Shown: positions 54,401 to 62,943, counted from the first letter of the stretch. The stretch: DNA of 64,000 nt from Pseudomonadota bacterium (GCA_023428245.1 JAEYYX010000011.1:1-64000), one strand, 5' to 3'. Notes: generated by a model from the sequence alone, not told the origin. Numbers and translations are program-made.

Positions 54401-54559
54401 CGTCCAGAGCTCGCAAAACTTCCGATCATCGCCCTCACAGCCAAGGCCATGTCCGACGATCGCGATAGTTGCCTTGAAGCCGGGGCCAACGACTACATGG
54501 CCAAACCTCTCGACGTCGACCGTTTGCTCTCGCTCGCGCGAGTCTGGATTCGAAAGTGA
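51464..54559 (+). CDS. Hybrid sensor histidine kinase with GAF and three receiver domains
   Basis: About 1031 residues (start uncertain; GTG 51464 chosen, TTG 51353 and GTG 51479 possible). Order: 3-4 membrane helices (about 10-95), GAF (about 140-275), Gln/Glu-rich coiled coil (about 280-360), HisKA (His about 373 in MSHELRTPLNSS), HATPase (NALKFTERGG, DTGIGIP, GGTGLGLSIS), a Pro-rich linker, then REC1 (from about 643, Asp in IILDVQLPD), REC2 (about 765, VVMDLNLPD) and REC3 (about 911, VLMDIMMPE). A phosphorelay hub. It overlaps the CheR gene by 4 bp. Confidence 0.9.
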   Translation: MLAIEVLTIRTSAGLIGGIFALALAIFAADLMVPLGIAVWVLYLGPVVLSNFGWRPAMPIYVALLSTILLVLGYLLSASNGSIEATYSPINRTFGIITIWSVAIIGRSFVASRLALKIEDWFKAAETGLSEKLVGEQTLKQLGENILGFLAPYSGAVVGAIYLTDGSGSYELFGTHAFDRESGVRESFGPGDGLIGQAIRDKKLHHVKEVPEGYLDVRSGLGHHKPKEIVIAPAALDGRVLGVLELGFFSEADSKVLTLLPRLSTLIGSAVRAVNFSTRQRELLEETQRQAEKLQTQQEELRVQNEELEQQSRALVHSQTQLENQQAELEQINAQLEEQTQSLGKQRDELAHAQADLLRASSYKSEFLANMSHELRTPLNSSLILAKLLSENREGNLTEEQIKYANTIYSAGNDLLTLINDILDLSKIEAGKLDIRPEHVSIARITDELTTTFGPVAKERGLELSIDTRDAPPSLFTDPTRLQQILKNLISNALKFTERGGVALRVERQPDRTLRFSVADTGIGIPQEQQEAIFEAFRQADGTVSRRYGGTGLGLSISRDLSRLLGGSLGVESTPGHGSTFWITLPEQYAGSPAQAPLHKSSPSSPPRPAPFPPQRTIASAEPPSRPKQAPAPDERSRPRGTRTILIIEDDLAFAEILRDLARELDFDSLMAHSGEDGLALANRYQPSAIILDVQLPDRSGLSVLDALKHNPATRHIPVHMASVSDHTQTALEMGAAGYALKPVARDELLAAFERLESKFSERNRRILVIEDDQTHRESTCQLLAADNVEVVPSASAAEALELLSSTTFDCVVMDLNLPDRTGFELLDEISNKEEYSVPPVIVYTGRSLSREEEQRLRRFSSSIIIKGARSPERLLDEVTLFLHQVESSLPPDRQRMLRAARNREAVFEGRRILVVEDDVRNIFAVTSIFEPKGAKIEIARNGREALELLERDPNVDLVLMDIMMPEMDGLEATREIRRRPELAKLPIIALTAKAMSDDRDSCLEAGANDYMAKPLDVDRLLSLARVWIRK

Positions 54560-55392
54560 CAGAATCCCAAGATCCCAGCGGAGAAGACGTCGAACTCGAG
54601 CTCCATTTGCTCCTCGAGTCCATCTACCGGAAGTATCACTACGACTTCCGGAGCTACTCGGAGGCGTCCCTCCAAAGGCGCATCCGCGCCGCCCTCCTGC
54701 ATTTCGGCTGTCCCACCATCTCGAGGCTTCAGGAGCGTGTTGTGCACGAACCGAGCACCTTCACGGAGCTGCTCCGTTATCTGACAGTCCAGGTCAGCGA
54801 CATGTTCAGGGATCCGACCTATTTCCGCGCCATCCGCGAGAAAGTCGTGCCCTATCTCCGGACTTACCCTTCGCTCAAGCTCTGGGTCGCGGGCTGCTCA
54901 ACCGGCGAAGAAGCCTATTCCCTCGCGATTCTGCTCGCGGAAGAGGGCCTCCTCGACAAGAGCCTCATCTACGCCACCGACATCAACCCCGAGAGCCTGC
55001 GCCGCGCCGAAGCGGGCATCTACGAGGTCGAGCGCTTCGTCCGCTTCAGTGAGAACTATAGGCTCGCGGGCGGGCGTGCCTCGCTCTCCGACTACTACAC
55101 GGCGAGCTACTCCTCGGCGGTCCTCGACCGCCGTCTGAAGAAACATATCCTCTTCTCCGACCATAGCCTCGCCACCGACAGCGTGTTCGCCGAGGTCGAG
55201 TTCGTCTCCTGTCGCAACGTGCTCATCTACTTCGAGCGTGATCTGCAGGATCGCGCGATTGGCATTCTCAAGGACTCCCTCAGCCGCAAGGGATTTTTGG
55301 GCCTCGGCATGAAGGAGACCTTGCGCTTCTCAGCGCACGCGGACTCCTTCAGCGAATTTTCCCCTGAAGACAAGCTGTACCAAAGGCTCTAA
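54556..55392 (+). CDS. CheR-type protein-glutamate methyltransferase
   Basis: 278 residues from GTG 54556 (overlapping the kinase stop). N-terminal helical domain (LESIYRKYHYDFRSYSEASL), then the SAM-binding core LWVAGCSTGEEAYSLAI and YATDINPESLRRAEAG, with SCRNVLIYF near the end. Methylates glutamates of chemoreceptors, yet no chemoreceptor gene is nearby, so its targets lie elsewhere or include the kinase. Co-translated with the hybrid kinase. Confidence 0.92.
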   Translation: MTESQDPSGEDVELELHLLLESIYRKYHYDFRSYSEASLQRRIRAALLHFGCPTISRLQERVVHEPSTFTELLRYLTVQVSDMFRDPTYFRAIREKVVPYLRTYPSLKLWVAGCSTGEEAYSLAILLAEEGLLDKSLIYATDINPESLRRAEAGIYEVERFVRFSENYRLAGGRASLSDYYTASYSSAVLDRRLKKHILFSDHSLATDSVFAEVEFVSCRNVLIYFERDLQDRAIGILKDSLSRKGFLGLGMKETLRFSAHADSFSEFSPEDKLYQRL

Positions 55393-55406
55393 AGGAATCC
55401 GGGGAA

Positions 55407-55997
55407 ATGGCGAGTGCACGGAAGCGAGAGGTGATCGTGATGGGAGGGTCGGCGGGAGCCATCGACGCCCTCGCGACCATCTTACCGAGCCTGCCCGCGG
55501 ACTTCAGCTTACCGATCGCTTTAGTGGTTCATCTCCCCCCCGACCGCCTGAGCGACCTCTCCGGGGCCCTCTCCTATCGCTCGGCCCTGCGCATCAAAGA
55601 GGCAGAAGACAAGGAGCCACTCACCCCCGGCTGCGTCTTCGCGGCCCCGCCCAATTACCATCTGCTCCTCGAACGCAGCGGGCACCTCTCGCTCGCGGTC
55701 GACGATCCGGTCCATTTTTCCCGCCCATCGATCGATGTGCTCTTCGAATCCGCCGCTCTGGCCTATGGTCCCCGTGTGCTCGGGATCTTGCTCACTGGGG
55801 CGAACGAAGACGGCGCTAGCGGACTGCTCACGATACATCGGGCGGGCGGTCAGACCTTGGTGCAATCCCCCGAGAGCGCCGTCGCCAGCGCGATGCCGAG
55901 CTCCGCGCTCCTGCTCGAACCCCGCCACGACGTGCTGCCTCTCGAAGAGATTGGCCCGTTTCTGCTGCAGCTTCACCGTACAGGCTGGGAGGCCTGA
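55407..55997 (+). CDS. CheB-type methylesterase without receiver domain
   Basis: 196 residues of the CheB catalytic domain only: Ser in MGGSAGAIDAL, His in VVHLPPDR and Asp in LTGANEDGASGL complete the triad. The usual N-terminal receiver is missing, so activity would not be controlled directly by phosphorylation. It lies between CheR and the REC-kinase, 14 bp and 5 bp apart. Confidence 0.92.
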   Translation: MASARKREVIVMGGSAGAIDALATILPSLPADFSLPIALVVHLPPDRLSDLSGALSYRSALRIKEAEDKEPLTPGCVFAAPPNYHLLLERSGHLSLAVDDPVHFSRPSIDVLFESAALAYGPRVLGILLTGANEDGASGLLTIHRAGGQTLVQSPESAVASAMPSSALLLEPRHDVLPLEEIGPFLLQLHRTGWEA

Positions 55998-56002
55998 GAC
56001 CC

Positions 56003-57082
56003 ATGCTCGCTCACGATCCTGATCCAGTTCGCTTCCTCCTCGTCGACGACACCCCCGAGAACCTCGTCGCTCTCGAAGCGCTCCTCGTACGCCCCGGGCT
56101 CGAGATCTTAAAAGCAAGGTCAGGCACCGAGGCTCTCGAGCTCCTTCTGACCCACGAAGTCGCGCTCGCCTTCCTCGACGTGCAAATGCCCGGCATCGAC
56201 GGCTTCGAACTCGCTGAGCTCATGCGGGGCACCGAGCGCACCAAAAACGTCCCCATCATCTTCGTCACAGCAGGTACGAGCGATCCCCACCGCATCTTCA
56301 AAGGCTACGACCGGGGCGCCGTCGATTTCCTCTTCAAGCCCATCGAGCCGCACATCCTCCGCAGCAAGGCCGACGTCTTCTTCGAGCTCTATCGGCAGCG
56401 ACGAGATCTGGCCTCCGCGCTCAGGCTGAACGAAATGTTCGTCGGCATCTTGGGCCACGATCTGCGAAGCCCTTTGAGCACGCTCGTGGCCGGCGCGCAG
56501 ATCCTCGAGAAGGAGAGCAAAGACGAGGACACCCGTCGCATCGTCCAGCGCATGGTGCGGGCCGGAGACCGGATGAACGGGATGATCCGCCAGATGCTCG
56601 ACCTGACGGGGACGAGGCTCGGGGGCGGCGTCGTGGGCAGCCGCCGGCCCATCGATCTTCTCGAGCTGACCCAGAGCACCATCGACGAAATCCTGGGCGG
56701 CGCGCCGGATCGTCAAATCGCCCTCGATAGCCGCGGCATCTGCGTCGCCACCGCCGACCCCATCCGCATCCAGCAGGTCCTCGCGAACCTCCTCACGAAC
56801 GCCGTCCACCACGGAACCCCCGAGACCCCAGTGCAGGTCCGGCTCGCCGGCGAAGACGAGCTCATCATCCTCTCCGTCGAAAACGGCGGGGCGATTCCGC
56901 CCGAGGTCCTCCCGAGCCTCTTCGACCCCTTCAGGAGCGGCCGCAGCCCGACCTCCCGCTCGAGCGGGCTCGGCCTCGGCCTCTTCATCTCAAAAAAAAT
57001 CCTCGAAGAGCACGGCGGCTCCCTCGAGGTCGCCTCGAACCCGCGCGAAGGCACCCGCTTCGTCGCCCGCCTGCCCCGCTGA
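56003..57082 (+). CDS. Receiver-histidine kinase (REC-HisKA-HATPase)
   Basis: 359 residues. The receiver domain occupies about 8-125 (FLLVDDTPENL, phospho-acceptor in LAFLDVQMPG, Lys in FLFKPIEPH). HisKA has His in ILGHDLRSPLSTLV; HATPase has NLLTNAVHHG, GGAIPPE and GLGLGLFISKKI. Such proteins receive a phosphate at REC and alter kinase output, so it may take signals from the hybrid kinase upstream. Last gene of the operon. Confidence 0.92.
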   Translation: MLAHDPDPVRFLLVDDTPENLVALEALLVRPGLEILKARSGTEALELLLTHEVALAFLDVQMPGIDGFELAELMRGTERTKNVPIIFVTAGTSDPHRIFKGYDRGAVDFLFKPIEPHILRSKADVFFELYRQRRDLASALRLNEMFVGILGHDLRSPLSTLVAGAQILEKESKDEDTRRIVQRMVRAGDRMNGMIRQMLDLTGTRLGGGVVGSRRPIDLLELTQSTIDEILGGAPDRQIALDSRGICVATADPIRIQQVLANLLTNAVHHGTPETPVQVRLAGEDELIILSVENGGAIPPEVLPSLFDPFRSGRSPTSRSSGLGLGLFISKKILEEHGGSLEVASNPREGTRFVARLPR

Positions 57083-57583
57083 CTGCGCCTCAGCGCGCTC
57101 TTCGCGGCAGCAGCTCATCGAACGCGGCGACAGCTCATCGAACGCGGCAGCAGCTCATCGAACGCGGCGACAGCTCATCGAACCCGGCAGCTCCGCGCCT
57201 TCACGATACCCAAATCACCAGAGTCGCGAGACCGCTCCGCCCAGCGAAAACGCCGAGCGTCCCTCGCTCTTCTTTTGGCCCCGGCCCGCGACTTCCGACC
57301 GTGTCCGACCGAGCCTTCACCTGAGCTCACCCCCTCGGGACGTCCGACCCCCAAGCCCAGCTCCTCTCCGCGCACCGCGCCTCCTCCACCCAGGCGGCCC
57401 ACCTGACACTTCTCTCCATTGGGCCCAGGCTCAAGCCGCCCTCTGCAAGCCTCACTCTATCCTCTCCTTGCGCCGGACCTCGCCTTCGCTCGGTCCTCAC
57501 GACTCCAGAGCCATCGCGCGGCTCCCCGGCCCCGGGATCTCAAGCCACGCTCAATCTTCTCTGACCGCTTGTGACAGAACGCC
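57083..57583. other. Intergenic with tandem repeats
   Basis: 501 bp between the signalling operon and a small minus-strand gene. The first 110 bp hold 20-bp tandem repeats (57111-57190). The remainder is GC-rich, without a supportable gene. Confidence 0.6.
57111..57190. repeat. Four 20-bp tandem repeats in intergenic DNA
   Basis: Four units CAGCTCATCGAACGCGGC plus alternating GA or AG (57111, 57131, 57151, 57171; the last ends AACCCGGCAG) form two 40-bp higher-order units just after the REC-kinase stop. Each unit contains the TCATCGAACG core. Not coding in any good frame. Confidence 0.85.
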
Positions 57584-57814
57584 TCATGAGGCGGCTTTTG
57601 TGCGCTCAGGTAGGAGTAAGGGATTCAGCTCCGCGCGCCGTGCCCGCAGCGTGCAGGTCTCGGGCTCATACGAAAGCACCGTCTCGCCGAGGAGATCGAG
57701 CGCCATTTCCCGGGAAATCCCGCGTCGCTCGGCCAAGTAGTCAAGAAAATCCGGGGGTGCGTTCGTCGCAGCAGCGGCCCCAAGCGCCGGGGAAACGAAG
57801 ACATTCGAGTTCAT
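57584..57814 (-). CDS. Small hypothetical protein
   Basis: 76 residues with SD AAGGA 6 bp before ATG 57814. Ala-rich start (MNSNVFVSPALGAAAATNAP), then FLDYLAERRGISREMALDLLG and TLRARRAELNPLLLPERTKAA. The helical part could be a small DNA-binding or dimerisation unit; no family was recognised. It is 148 bp downstream of the universal stress protein on the same strand. Confidence 0.65.
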   Translation of the reverse strand: MNSNVFVSPALGAAAATNAPPDFLDYLAERRGISREMALDLLGETVLSYEPETCTLRARRAELNPLLLPERTKAAS

Positions 57815-57962
57815 GTGAGTCCTTCAAAGCAAAGAGCGGACCAGCTCCAGTGACGCTTGCCGCGTCTCGCAAAGAGGAACCCTTGAGGGGGACTCGGGCT
57901 TTCCCGGGCGCGCGCGGCTCACCACGCGCTACCCGAGGGAAGTGGGGCTCTTACGAACGCTG

Positions 57963-58571
57963 TCAGGTGGTCGTCTTCACGTAGGTAGGACGTCGCCCGC
58001 TCCGCTGCGAGTGCCTCTCGCACCAGAGCTCGGCTCCCCCGCTCGCCTTCCGTGCTGCGACACAATCGGGGCAGGGTGGCTCAATGCGGGGCACATTTGC
58101 CTCAGCTTTCGGACGGACGACCAAGACGGGGCACGGCGACTGGCGCACGACAGCTTCCGCGACCGAACCGAGCAACAAATGGCGCAGACCACGCCGCCCG
58201 TGGGTCCCAACGACTACAAGCTCAGCATCGAGATCGGACGCGAGCTGTGCGACCTCACTGGACGCAGTCTCAGTCCTCACGTGGATGGCGAGGCGAGAGA
58301 AGGACTTTTGGGTCTCGTCTTGCCACGCGGAGAGGCGCTCGATGATGCGCGCCTCGAGGGCGTCGTAGGCCGCGGTGAGGTCGAGGGGCGTCGTCGTTAC
58401 AGCGCCCGCGGAAGCGACGTCGAGCATGTCGACGATCGGCGCGATCACGTGGATCACGTGAACTTCTCCGCGTTCTTCGCGGGAGGCGAGCTCAAAAGCG
58501 CGGCGCAGAGCCCCGTCCGCCAGGTCGGAATAGTCATAGCCAACGACGATTCGATACGGTTCTTGAGACAT
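57963..58571 (-). CDS. Universal stress protein with C-terminal Cys-rich tail
   Basis: 202 residues from ATG 58571 (MSQEPYRIVVGYDYSDLADGA). One UspA domain with ATP-type motif VVVGTHGRRGLRHLLLGSVAEAVVR. An added tail of about 50 residues carries CPDCVAARKASGGAELWCERH: CxxC, then C and H, suggesting a zinc site not normal for UspA proteins. Typical roles are nucleotide-binding stress sensing. Confidence 0.88.
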   Translation of the reverse strand: MSQEPYRIVVGYDYSDLADGALRRAFELASREERGEVHVIHVIAPIVDMLDVASAGAVTTTPLDLTAAYDALEARIIERLSAWQDETQKSFSRLAIHVRTETASSEVAQLASDLDAELVVVGTHGRRGLRHLLLGSVAEAVVRQSPCPVLVVRPKAEANVPRIEPPCPDCVAARKASGGAELWCERHSQRSGRRPTYVKTTT

Positions 58572-58842
58572 GATCTGGTTCCTCTCGGTCCTTCTTGTTC
58601 CCCGCTGACTCCACTGGCGTTCAGGCCGGCATCCTTCAGAGCTCCGGGGCATCGCTCCGAGAACACCGTACCCTAGGACCAACTTTTTCACGGCAGGCCC
58701 ACCTTTCAAGGGCTTTGTCCCACGCCTTTCGGCCGTTTTAAAGCCTGCTTTTCGTTCTTTTCGCGCAGACTACGCCCAAGGCCTCCCAACCGTGCAAAGT
58801 CGAAATAGACAGAACACTCACTGATGCAAAATCTGCCGCTTC

Positions 58843-59421
58843 ATGAGCGCACAGTGGTCCGCCTGTCTGGCAAAGGCGACGCATCTCTTTCCGCTCGGGC
58901 TAGATTGGCTGGCTCGCGCGAGTTCCTCTGTCACATTGTTCACGAATATCTTCACTCTGCGCGAAGAAATGCGCATAATGGATACTGCTGACTGCGAGAA
59001 AGAGATCGTGAGCTTCGAGATGATGTTTGCCCGAGAAAATACGCCGTCCACCTCTAAGATGGACTCTGAACCGGAGTCGGTGGTGATGCCTATTCGGGCA
59101 AAGACTCTGAGCACGAACGGTTCACAGATCGTTCACGAATCGGCCCCGGTGAAGACCTCGTCTCCGTCCGCGGAGATGATGAACGAGACGGGTCTTCGGA
59201 CCTACGTATCGAACCTCGCGAACTCGGGTCAGCTAGTGCACTCGACGCTGCTCGTAGCGCCGACTTCGCCTCCCGAGGTGACCTCGAGCCTCCCTGAGCT
59301 CTTCTGGAAGCTGGTCGAAAGGCGCATCCACGCCGCCGCGTTCACTTATATGGTGGACGGTAAGCTCCGCCAGGACATGGTCCGCGTCACACCGAACGGC
59401 TACGCCCTCACTCGCAGCTAA
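58843..59421 (+). CDS. Hypothetical protein
   Basis: Up to 192 residues (ATG 58843; ATGs at 58969 and 58978 give 150 and 147 residues and fit the coding composition better). The C-terminal half is regular (SLPELFWKLVERRIHAAAFTYMVDGKLR). No family was recognised. A terminator directly after the stop (59445-59485) supports a real transcription unit. Confidence 0.5.
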   Translation: MSAQWSACLAKATHLFPLGLDWLARASSSVTLFTNIFTLREEMRIMDTADCEKEIVSFEMMFARENTPSTSKMDSEPESVVMPIRAKTLSTNGSQIVHESAPVKTSSPSAEMMNETGLRTYVSNLANSGQLVHSTLLVAPTSPPEVTSSLPELFWKLVERRIHAAAFTYMVDGKLRQDMVRVTPNGYALTRS

Positions 59422-59444
59422 CCCGGCTCCGACCGTACATCCCC

Positions 59445-59485
59445 AAGACGCCGCGCGACCCGATCGCGACGGCGTCTTCTGCTTT
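59445..59485 (+). terminator. Rho-independent terminator
   Basis: 9-bp perfect stem AAGACGCCG / CGGCGTCTT (59445-59453 and 59470-59478), then CTGCTTTTG. It lies 24 bp after the stop of the hypothetical gene. Confidence 0.8.
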
Positions 59486-59800
59486 TGTCATCTACTGGGA
59501 ACCGCGGGGAAATCTCGAGGCCCGTGAGCAAGCGAGGAGAGCGTTCCCGTGCGCCTCCGTATTCCGCACGAAACTAGGGGTACGCTCGGGCGCGAACTGT
59601 GCCTATGCTCGCGCCGCCTGACCCACACTCGAAACAAACTCCGAGACCCATTGCAGGCGAAATATATCGAGAATGAATTCAGGGAGAATTCGAACCACGA
59701 ATTCGAACGGCACAGTTCTTAGAAACAGATGAGTAACTCCGCAAAGGTGATGCAAAGGATGTCACCCCCACTCACCGGGTCTCCCGAGAAAACAACGTCC
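59486..59800. promoter_or_regulatory. AT-richer upstream region of the AlgE-like gene with two TTCGAA sites
   Basis: 315 bp without a gene. The last 160 bp are visibly AT-richer than the window average. A direct repeat GAATTCGAAC occurs at 59686-59695 and 59699-59708 (13-bp period), each containing the palindrome TTCGAA. This could be an operator or simply promoter-proximal DNA; no -10/-35 pair is certain. Confidence 0.5.
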
Positions 59801-61309
59801 ATGAAAAAGCTCCTCTCTCATTCGTTCGTCCTCGCGACGCCGATCCTCATCCCGACGCTCGCCTTCGCGCAGGCTGCGCCTGAGCCCGAAGCCGCCGAGC
59901 CTCCTCCCGCTGCCGAAGAGGTCGAGCCGCCCACGGCGACGCTTCCGCCTCCCGCCGAGGAGCCTGCGCCCGTTGCCGTGGAGCCAGCTCCCGAGCCTGA
60001 ACCCGCACTGCCTCCCCCGCCGCCGGAACCGGAAGTTGCCGCTGAAGAGAAGCCCCCGGAGCCGAGCCTGGCGCCGATCAAGTTCGGCACCAGCACCTGG
60101 AGCCGCTTCGAGGTGCGCGAAAACTACGACCGGCTCGGTGTTTCGCGTCAGCGCTTCACCGAGGGCGACCAGACTGTCTTCCGCGCGCGCATCAAGATGG
60201 AGACGGCCGAGCTACCTCTCGTCGACGGCGTCACAGGTCTCGCGAACTTCACGCCGCAAGCGAGCGGTAGCTGGGGTACGAGTGGCGCAGGCGGCACAGT
60301 CGGCGAAGCCAACCTCGGCATCTACGAGGGCTACTTCATGCTCAAGAGCAAGATCGTCGAAGTGAAGGGCGGTCGCTTCGCGATGAACTACGGCGACTCC
60401 CTCACCATCGGCAACCTCGATTGGAACCAAGCGGGACGCGCCTTCGACGGCATCCACACCCACTTCATCCTCGACAAGGGCTGGATCGACGCCTTCTTCA
60501 CGCAACAGGCCGAAGGTCACCCGGCTGTGAACAATCCCTTCGCCGCTGGCGACAGCTACTTCTGGGGCCTCTACGCCAACATCGGCGGTTACATCGCAAA
60601 GGGTCTGGCACTAGAGCCCTACTTCTTGGGCCTCTCGAACGCCTCCACAGAAGGCATTGCGGGTACCGACGCCGCAGGCGCCCCCATCACCTACGCCCGC
60701 GACGGCGCGACCCTCTTCACGCTCGGCGCCCGCGCTCAGCAGAACATCGATCTCTTCGACTACCGCGTCGAAGGCGGCTTCCAGTTCGGTGAGTCGACCG
60801 GCGCAGTTCCGCCCACCGGCCCCCGCGCTGCCGCTGTCTCAACCCTCGCGGCTCAGGTCGAAGGCGAAGTCGGACTCACTTTCGGTCCCGCTCGCGTCGG
60901 CCTCGGTGGCTTCTACGCCACGGGCAACGCGCCCGACGGAGCCGATGGGCCGCGCAACGAAGCCTACAATGAGCTCTTCCCCACCGGTCACAAATTCCTC
61001 GGCTGGATGGACGTGATCGGAGCTCGAAGCAACGTGATGGGCGGTATGTTGAAGCTCGGATTCAAGCTCAACACATCGCTCACAGCCGATCTCCACGGTC
61101 ATCTGTTCGCCCGCCCGCAAGATGGCGGACTCGGACGCACCGGCGCTGATTCTCTCGCGGGCGGCGAAGTCAACGCCCAGCTCACCCAGAAGATCGGCAA
61201 ATACGTCGCCGTGCGCCCGATGTACGGCATCTTCATTCCGAACGAGAACCACTACGCCATCGGCGAACCCGTGCACTACTTCGAGCTCCAAGCTGGCCTG
61301 AATTTTTAG
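59801..61309 (+). CDS. AlgE-like outer-membrane porin (alginate export family)
   Basis: 502 residues from ATG 59801: signal (MKKLLSHSFVLATPILIPTLAFAQ), a long Pro/Glu/Ala-rich periplasmic stretch (about 25-100), then a beta-barrel (WSRFEVRENYDRLGVSRQRF, KVVEVKGGRFAMNYGDSLTIG-type strands, FLGWMDVIGARSNVMGG) ending in a C-terminal Phe (LQAGLNF) as outer-membrane proteins do. The alginate-export family match is by pattern; no other alginate gene is nearby, so the substrate is open. Confidence 0.75.
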   Translation: MKKLLSHSFVLATPILIPTLAFAQAAPEPEAAEPPPAAEEVEPPTATLPPPAEEPAPVAVEPAPEPEPALPPPPPEPEVAAEEKPPEPSLAPIKFGTSTWSRFEVRENYDRLGVSRQRFTEGDQTVFRARIKMETAELPLVDGVTGLANFTPQASGSWGTSGAGGTVGEANLGIYEGYFMLKSKIVEVKGGRFAMNYGDSLTIGNLDWNQAGRAFDGIHTHFILDKGWIDAFFTQQAEGHPAVNNPFAAGDSYFWGLYANIGGYIAKGLALEPYFLGLSNASTEGIAGTDAAGAPITYARDGATLFTLGARAQQNIDLFDYRVEGGFQFGESTGAVPPTGPRAAAVSTLAAQVEGEVGLTFGPARVGLGGFYATGNAPDGADGPRNEAYNELFPTGHKFLGWMDVIGARSNVMGGMLKLGFKLNTSLTADLHGHLFARPQDGGLGRTGADSLAGGEVNAQLTQKIGKYVAVRPMYGIFIPNENHYAIGEPVHYFELQAGLNF

Positions 61310-61364
61310 GGCGCACCGTATGAGGGGAACGCGCCCTCACGAATGAAAGCAGAAGGAACGAAGG

Positions 61365-61407
61365 CGGGTCAGGGGCCAGAAGAGGGGCTCTGACCCGTTC
61401 TTCGTCT
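61365..61407 (+). terminator. Probable rho-independent terminator
   Basis: 8-bp perfect stem CGGGTCAG / CTGACCCG (61365-61372 and 61390-61397) followed by TTCTTCGTCT, 55 bp after the porin stop. The T-tract is interrupted, so efficiency is uncertain. Confidence 0.6.
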
Positions 61408-61449
61408 GCTCGAATCGCTTTCAGCTCACTGTCAGTTAGACTGTGAGAG

Positions 61450-62868
61450 ATGAGCTTCCCTTCTGCCCCTCGGCTTTCTTCCCCGCGTGCTCGCCTTTGG
61501 GCGGGAGGTTCGGTGCTTCTGCTGGTGGTCGGGTTCGGGCCCGGCTGCAGCGCGAGTGAAGAACCCTCCGGCAGCGGGGGCACTGTGAACGTAAGTGGAG
61601 GAAGCGGGGGCACGATCGGAGCCGCGGGAGGAAGCGGGGGCCTCGCCGCGACCGGCGGTGCAACATCTGGCGGAGCGAGCGCGGGAGGCACGGGCGGCGA
61701 TGGAGCCGGCGGAGGCGCGCCTGGAAGCGGTGGAGAGTCGAGCGGCGGTGCTCCGAGTGGGGACGGCGGCGCGCCGGGGGGAGGGGGAGGCTCGACAGGC
61801 AGCGGGTATCCTCACGGCGTCCGTCCGACGACGATCACCGATGAACACCTCGCGGAGGCCTGGACTCGATGGAAGGAGAACTGGGTCGAGGCGTGTCCGG
61901 GCGGCGCGGCGCGCGTCATTTGGGACCAGCCGGAGAACACTGTCTCCGAGGGCATCGGCTACGGAATGCTCGGCGCGGTGGGCAATGACGATCGGGAGCT
62001 CTTCGACGGGTTCTGGAAGTACTACCAACAGAACGTCAATGAGCGCGGTGTGATGCACTGGAAGCGCGGCGGCTGTGAAGGGACAAAACCCGACGACAAC
62101 TCGGACAACGGCGCCTCCGACGCAGAGCTCGACGTAGCGATGGCGCTCATGCAGGCAGAGTGCAAGTGGAAGGACGCCAAGTATGGCACCGACGCCGACG
62201 CGCTCATCTCGCGCATCTTCGAACACGAGACTGTGGTCGAAGGAGGGCTCCGGCTCCTGAAGCCGGGAGACGCCTTCGGCGGCGCCGACTGCCAGAACGC
62301 CTCCTATTTCGCCCCCGCCTACTATCGCCTCTTCGCAGAGCGGCCCGCCGAGGCGGCGCGAAAGAACGACTGGCTCAAGCTCGCGAGCGATAGTTACGTT
62401 CTCCTTGAACGCTTCGCGCACGAGACGACGGGCTTCGTGCCGAATTGGTCGGATGCGAATGGGAACACCTCGACCTCCGGGCCCTCCGGCTGCAACTGGT
62501 ACACCGACGCGCACATCTTCGGCACCGACGCGATCCGAACGCCCTTCCGTATCGCTGTCGACTATTTGCTGTTCGGAACCCCTGAGGCCAAAACCTGGCT
62601 GAACCGGGTCACCGACTTCGTCGACAGCCAAGACATCACGAAAGTCGGACGCAAGTTCAATCTCGACGGGACTCCCTTCGGCGAGATCGACCACAGCATC
62701 ATCAGCGTCGGTGCCTTCGCGAACGCCGCCATGGCCTCCTCGCAGGAAGTGGCCGACCGCTTCACTCTCGAGGCTGTCACCGTCGACGACCACAAGTACT
62801 TCCCAGACTCGCTCCGAGTCCTCTATTTCCTCGTCCTGACGGGCCGCTTCACCCCCTGCGCTGAGTAG
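61450..62868 (+). CDS. Lipoprotein glycoside hydrolase family 8
   Basis: 472 residues: signal with lipobox (GPGC about residue 33), a long Gly/Ser-rich linker (about 35-115), then a GH8 (alpha/alpha)6 barrel. Signature VSEGIGYGMLGAV carries the catalytic Glu and ASDAELDVAMAL the substrate Asp, with ASYFAPAYYRLF further on. GH8 enzymes hydrolyse cellulose, xylan, chitosan or lichenan. Being surface-anchored, it may digest external polysaccharide or trim the cell's own. Confidence 0.9.
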   Translation: MSFPSAPRLSSPRARLWAGGSVLLLVVGFGPGCSASEEPSGSGGTVNVSGGSGGTIGAAGGSGGLAATGGATSGGASAGGTGGDGAGGGAPGSGGESSGGAPSGDGGAPGGGGGSTGSGYPHGVRPTTITDEHLAEAWTRWKENWVEACPGGAARVIWDQPENTVSEGIGYGMLGAVGNDDRELFDGFWKYYQQNVNERGVMHWKRGGCEGTKPDDNSDNGASDAELDVAMALMQAECKWKDAKYGTDADALISRIFEHETVVEGGLRLLKPGDAFGGADCQNASYFAPAYYRLFAERPAEAARKNDWLKLASDSYVLLERFAHETTGFVPNWSDANGNTSTSGPSGCNWYTDAHIFGTDAIRTPFRIAVDYLLFGTPEAKTWLNRVTDFVDSQDITKVGRKFNLDGTPFGEIDHSIISVGAFANAAMASSQEVADRFTLEAVTVDDHKYFPDSLRVLYFLVLTGRFTPCAE

Positions 62869-62943
62869 CGCGGGGGGATTTTCCGAGTTCGAGAGCAAGA
62901 TCCGGAGTGCCCGAGCGCTGGGCGCAGCTATTGCAAAGGGACC

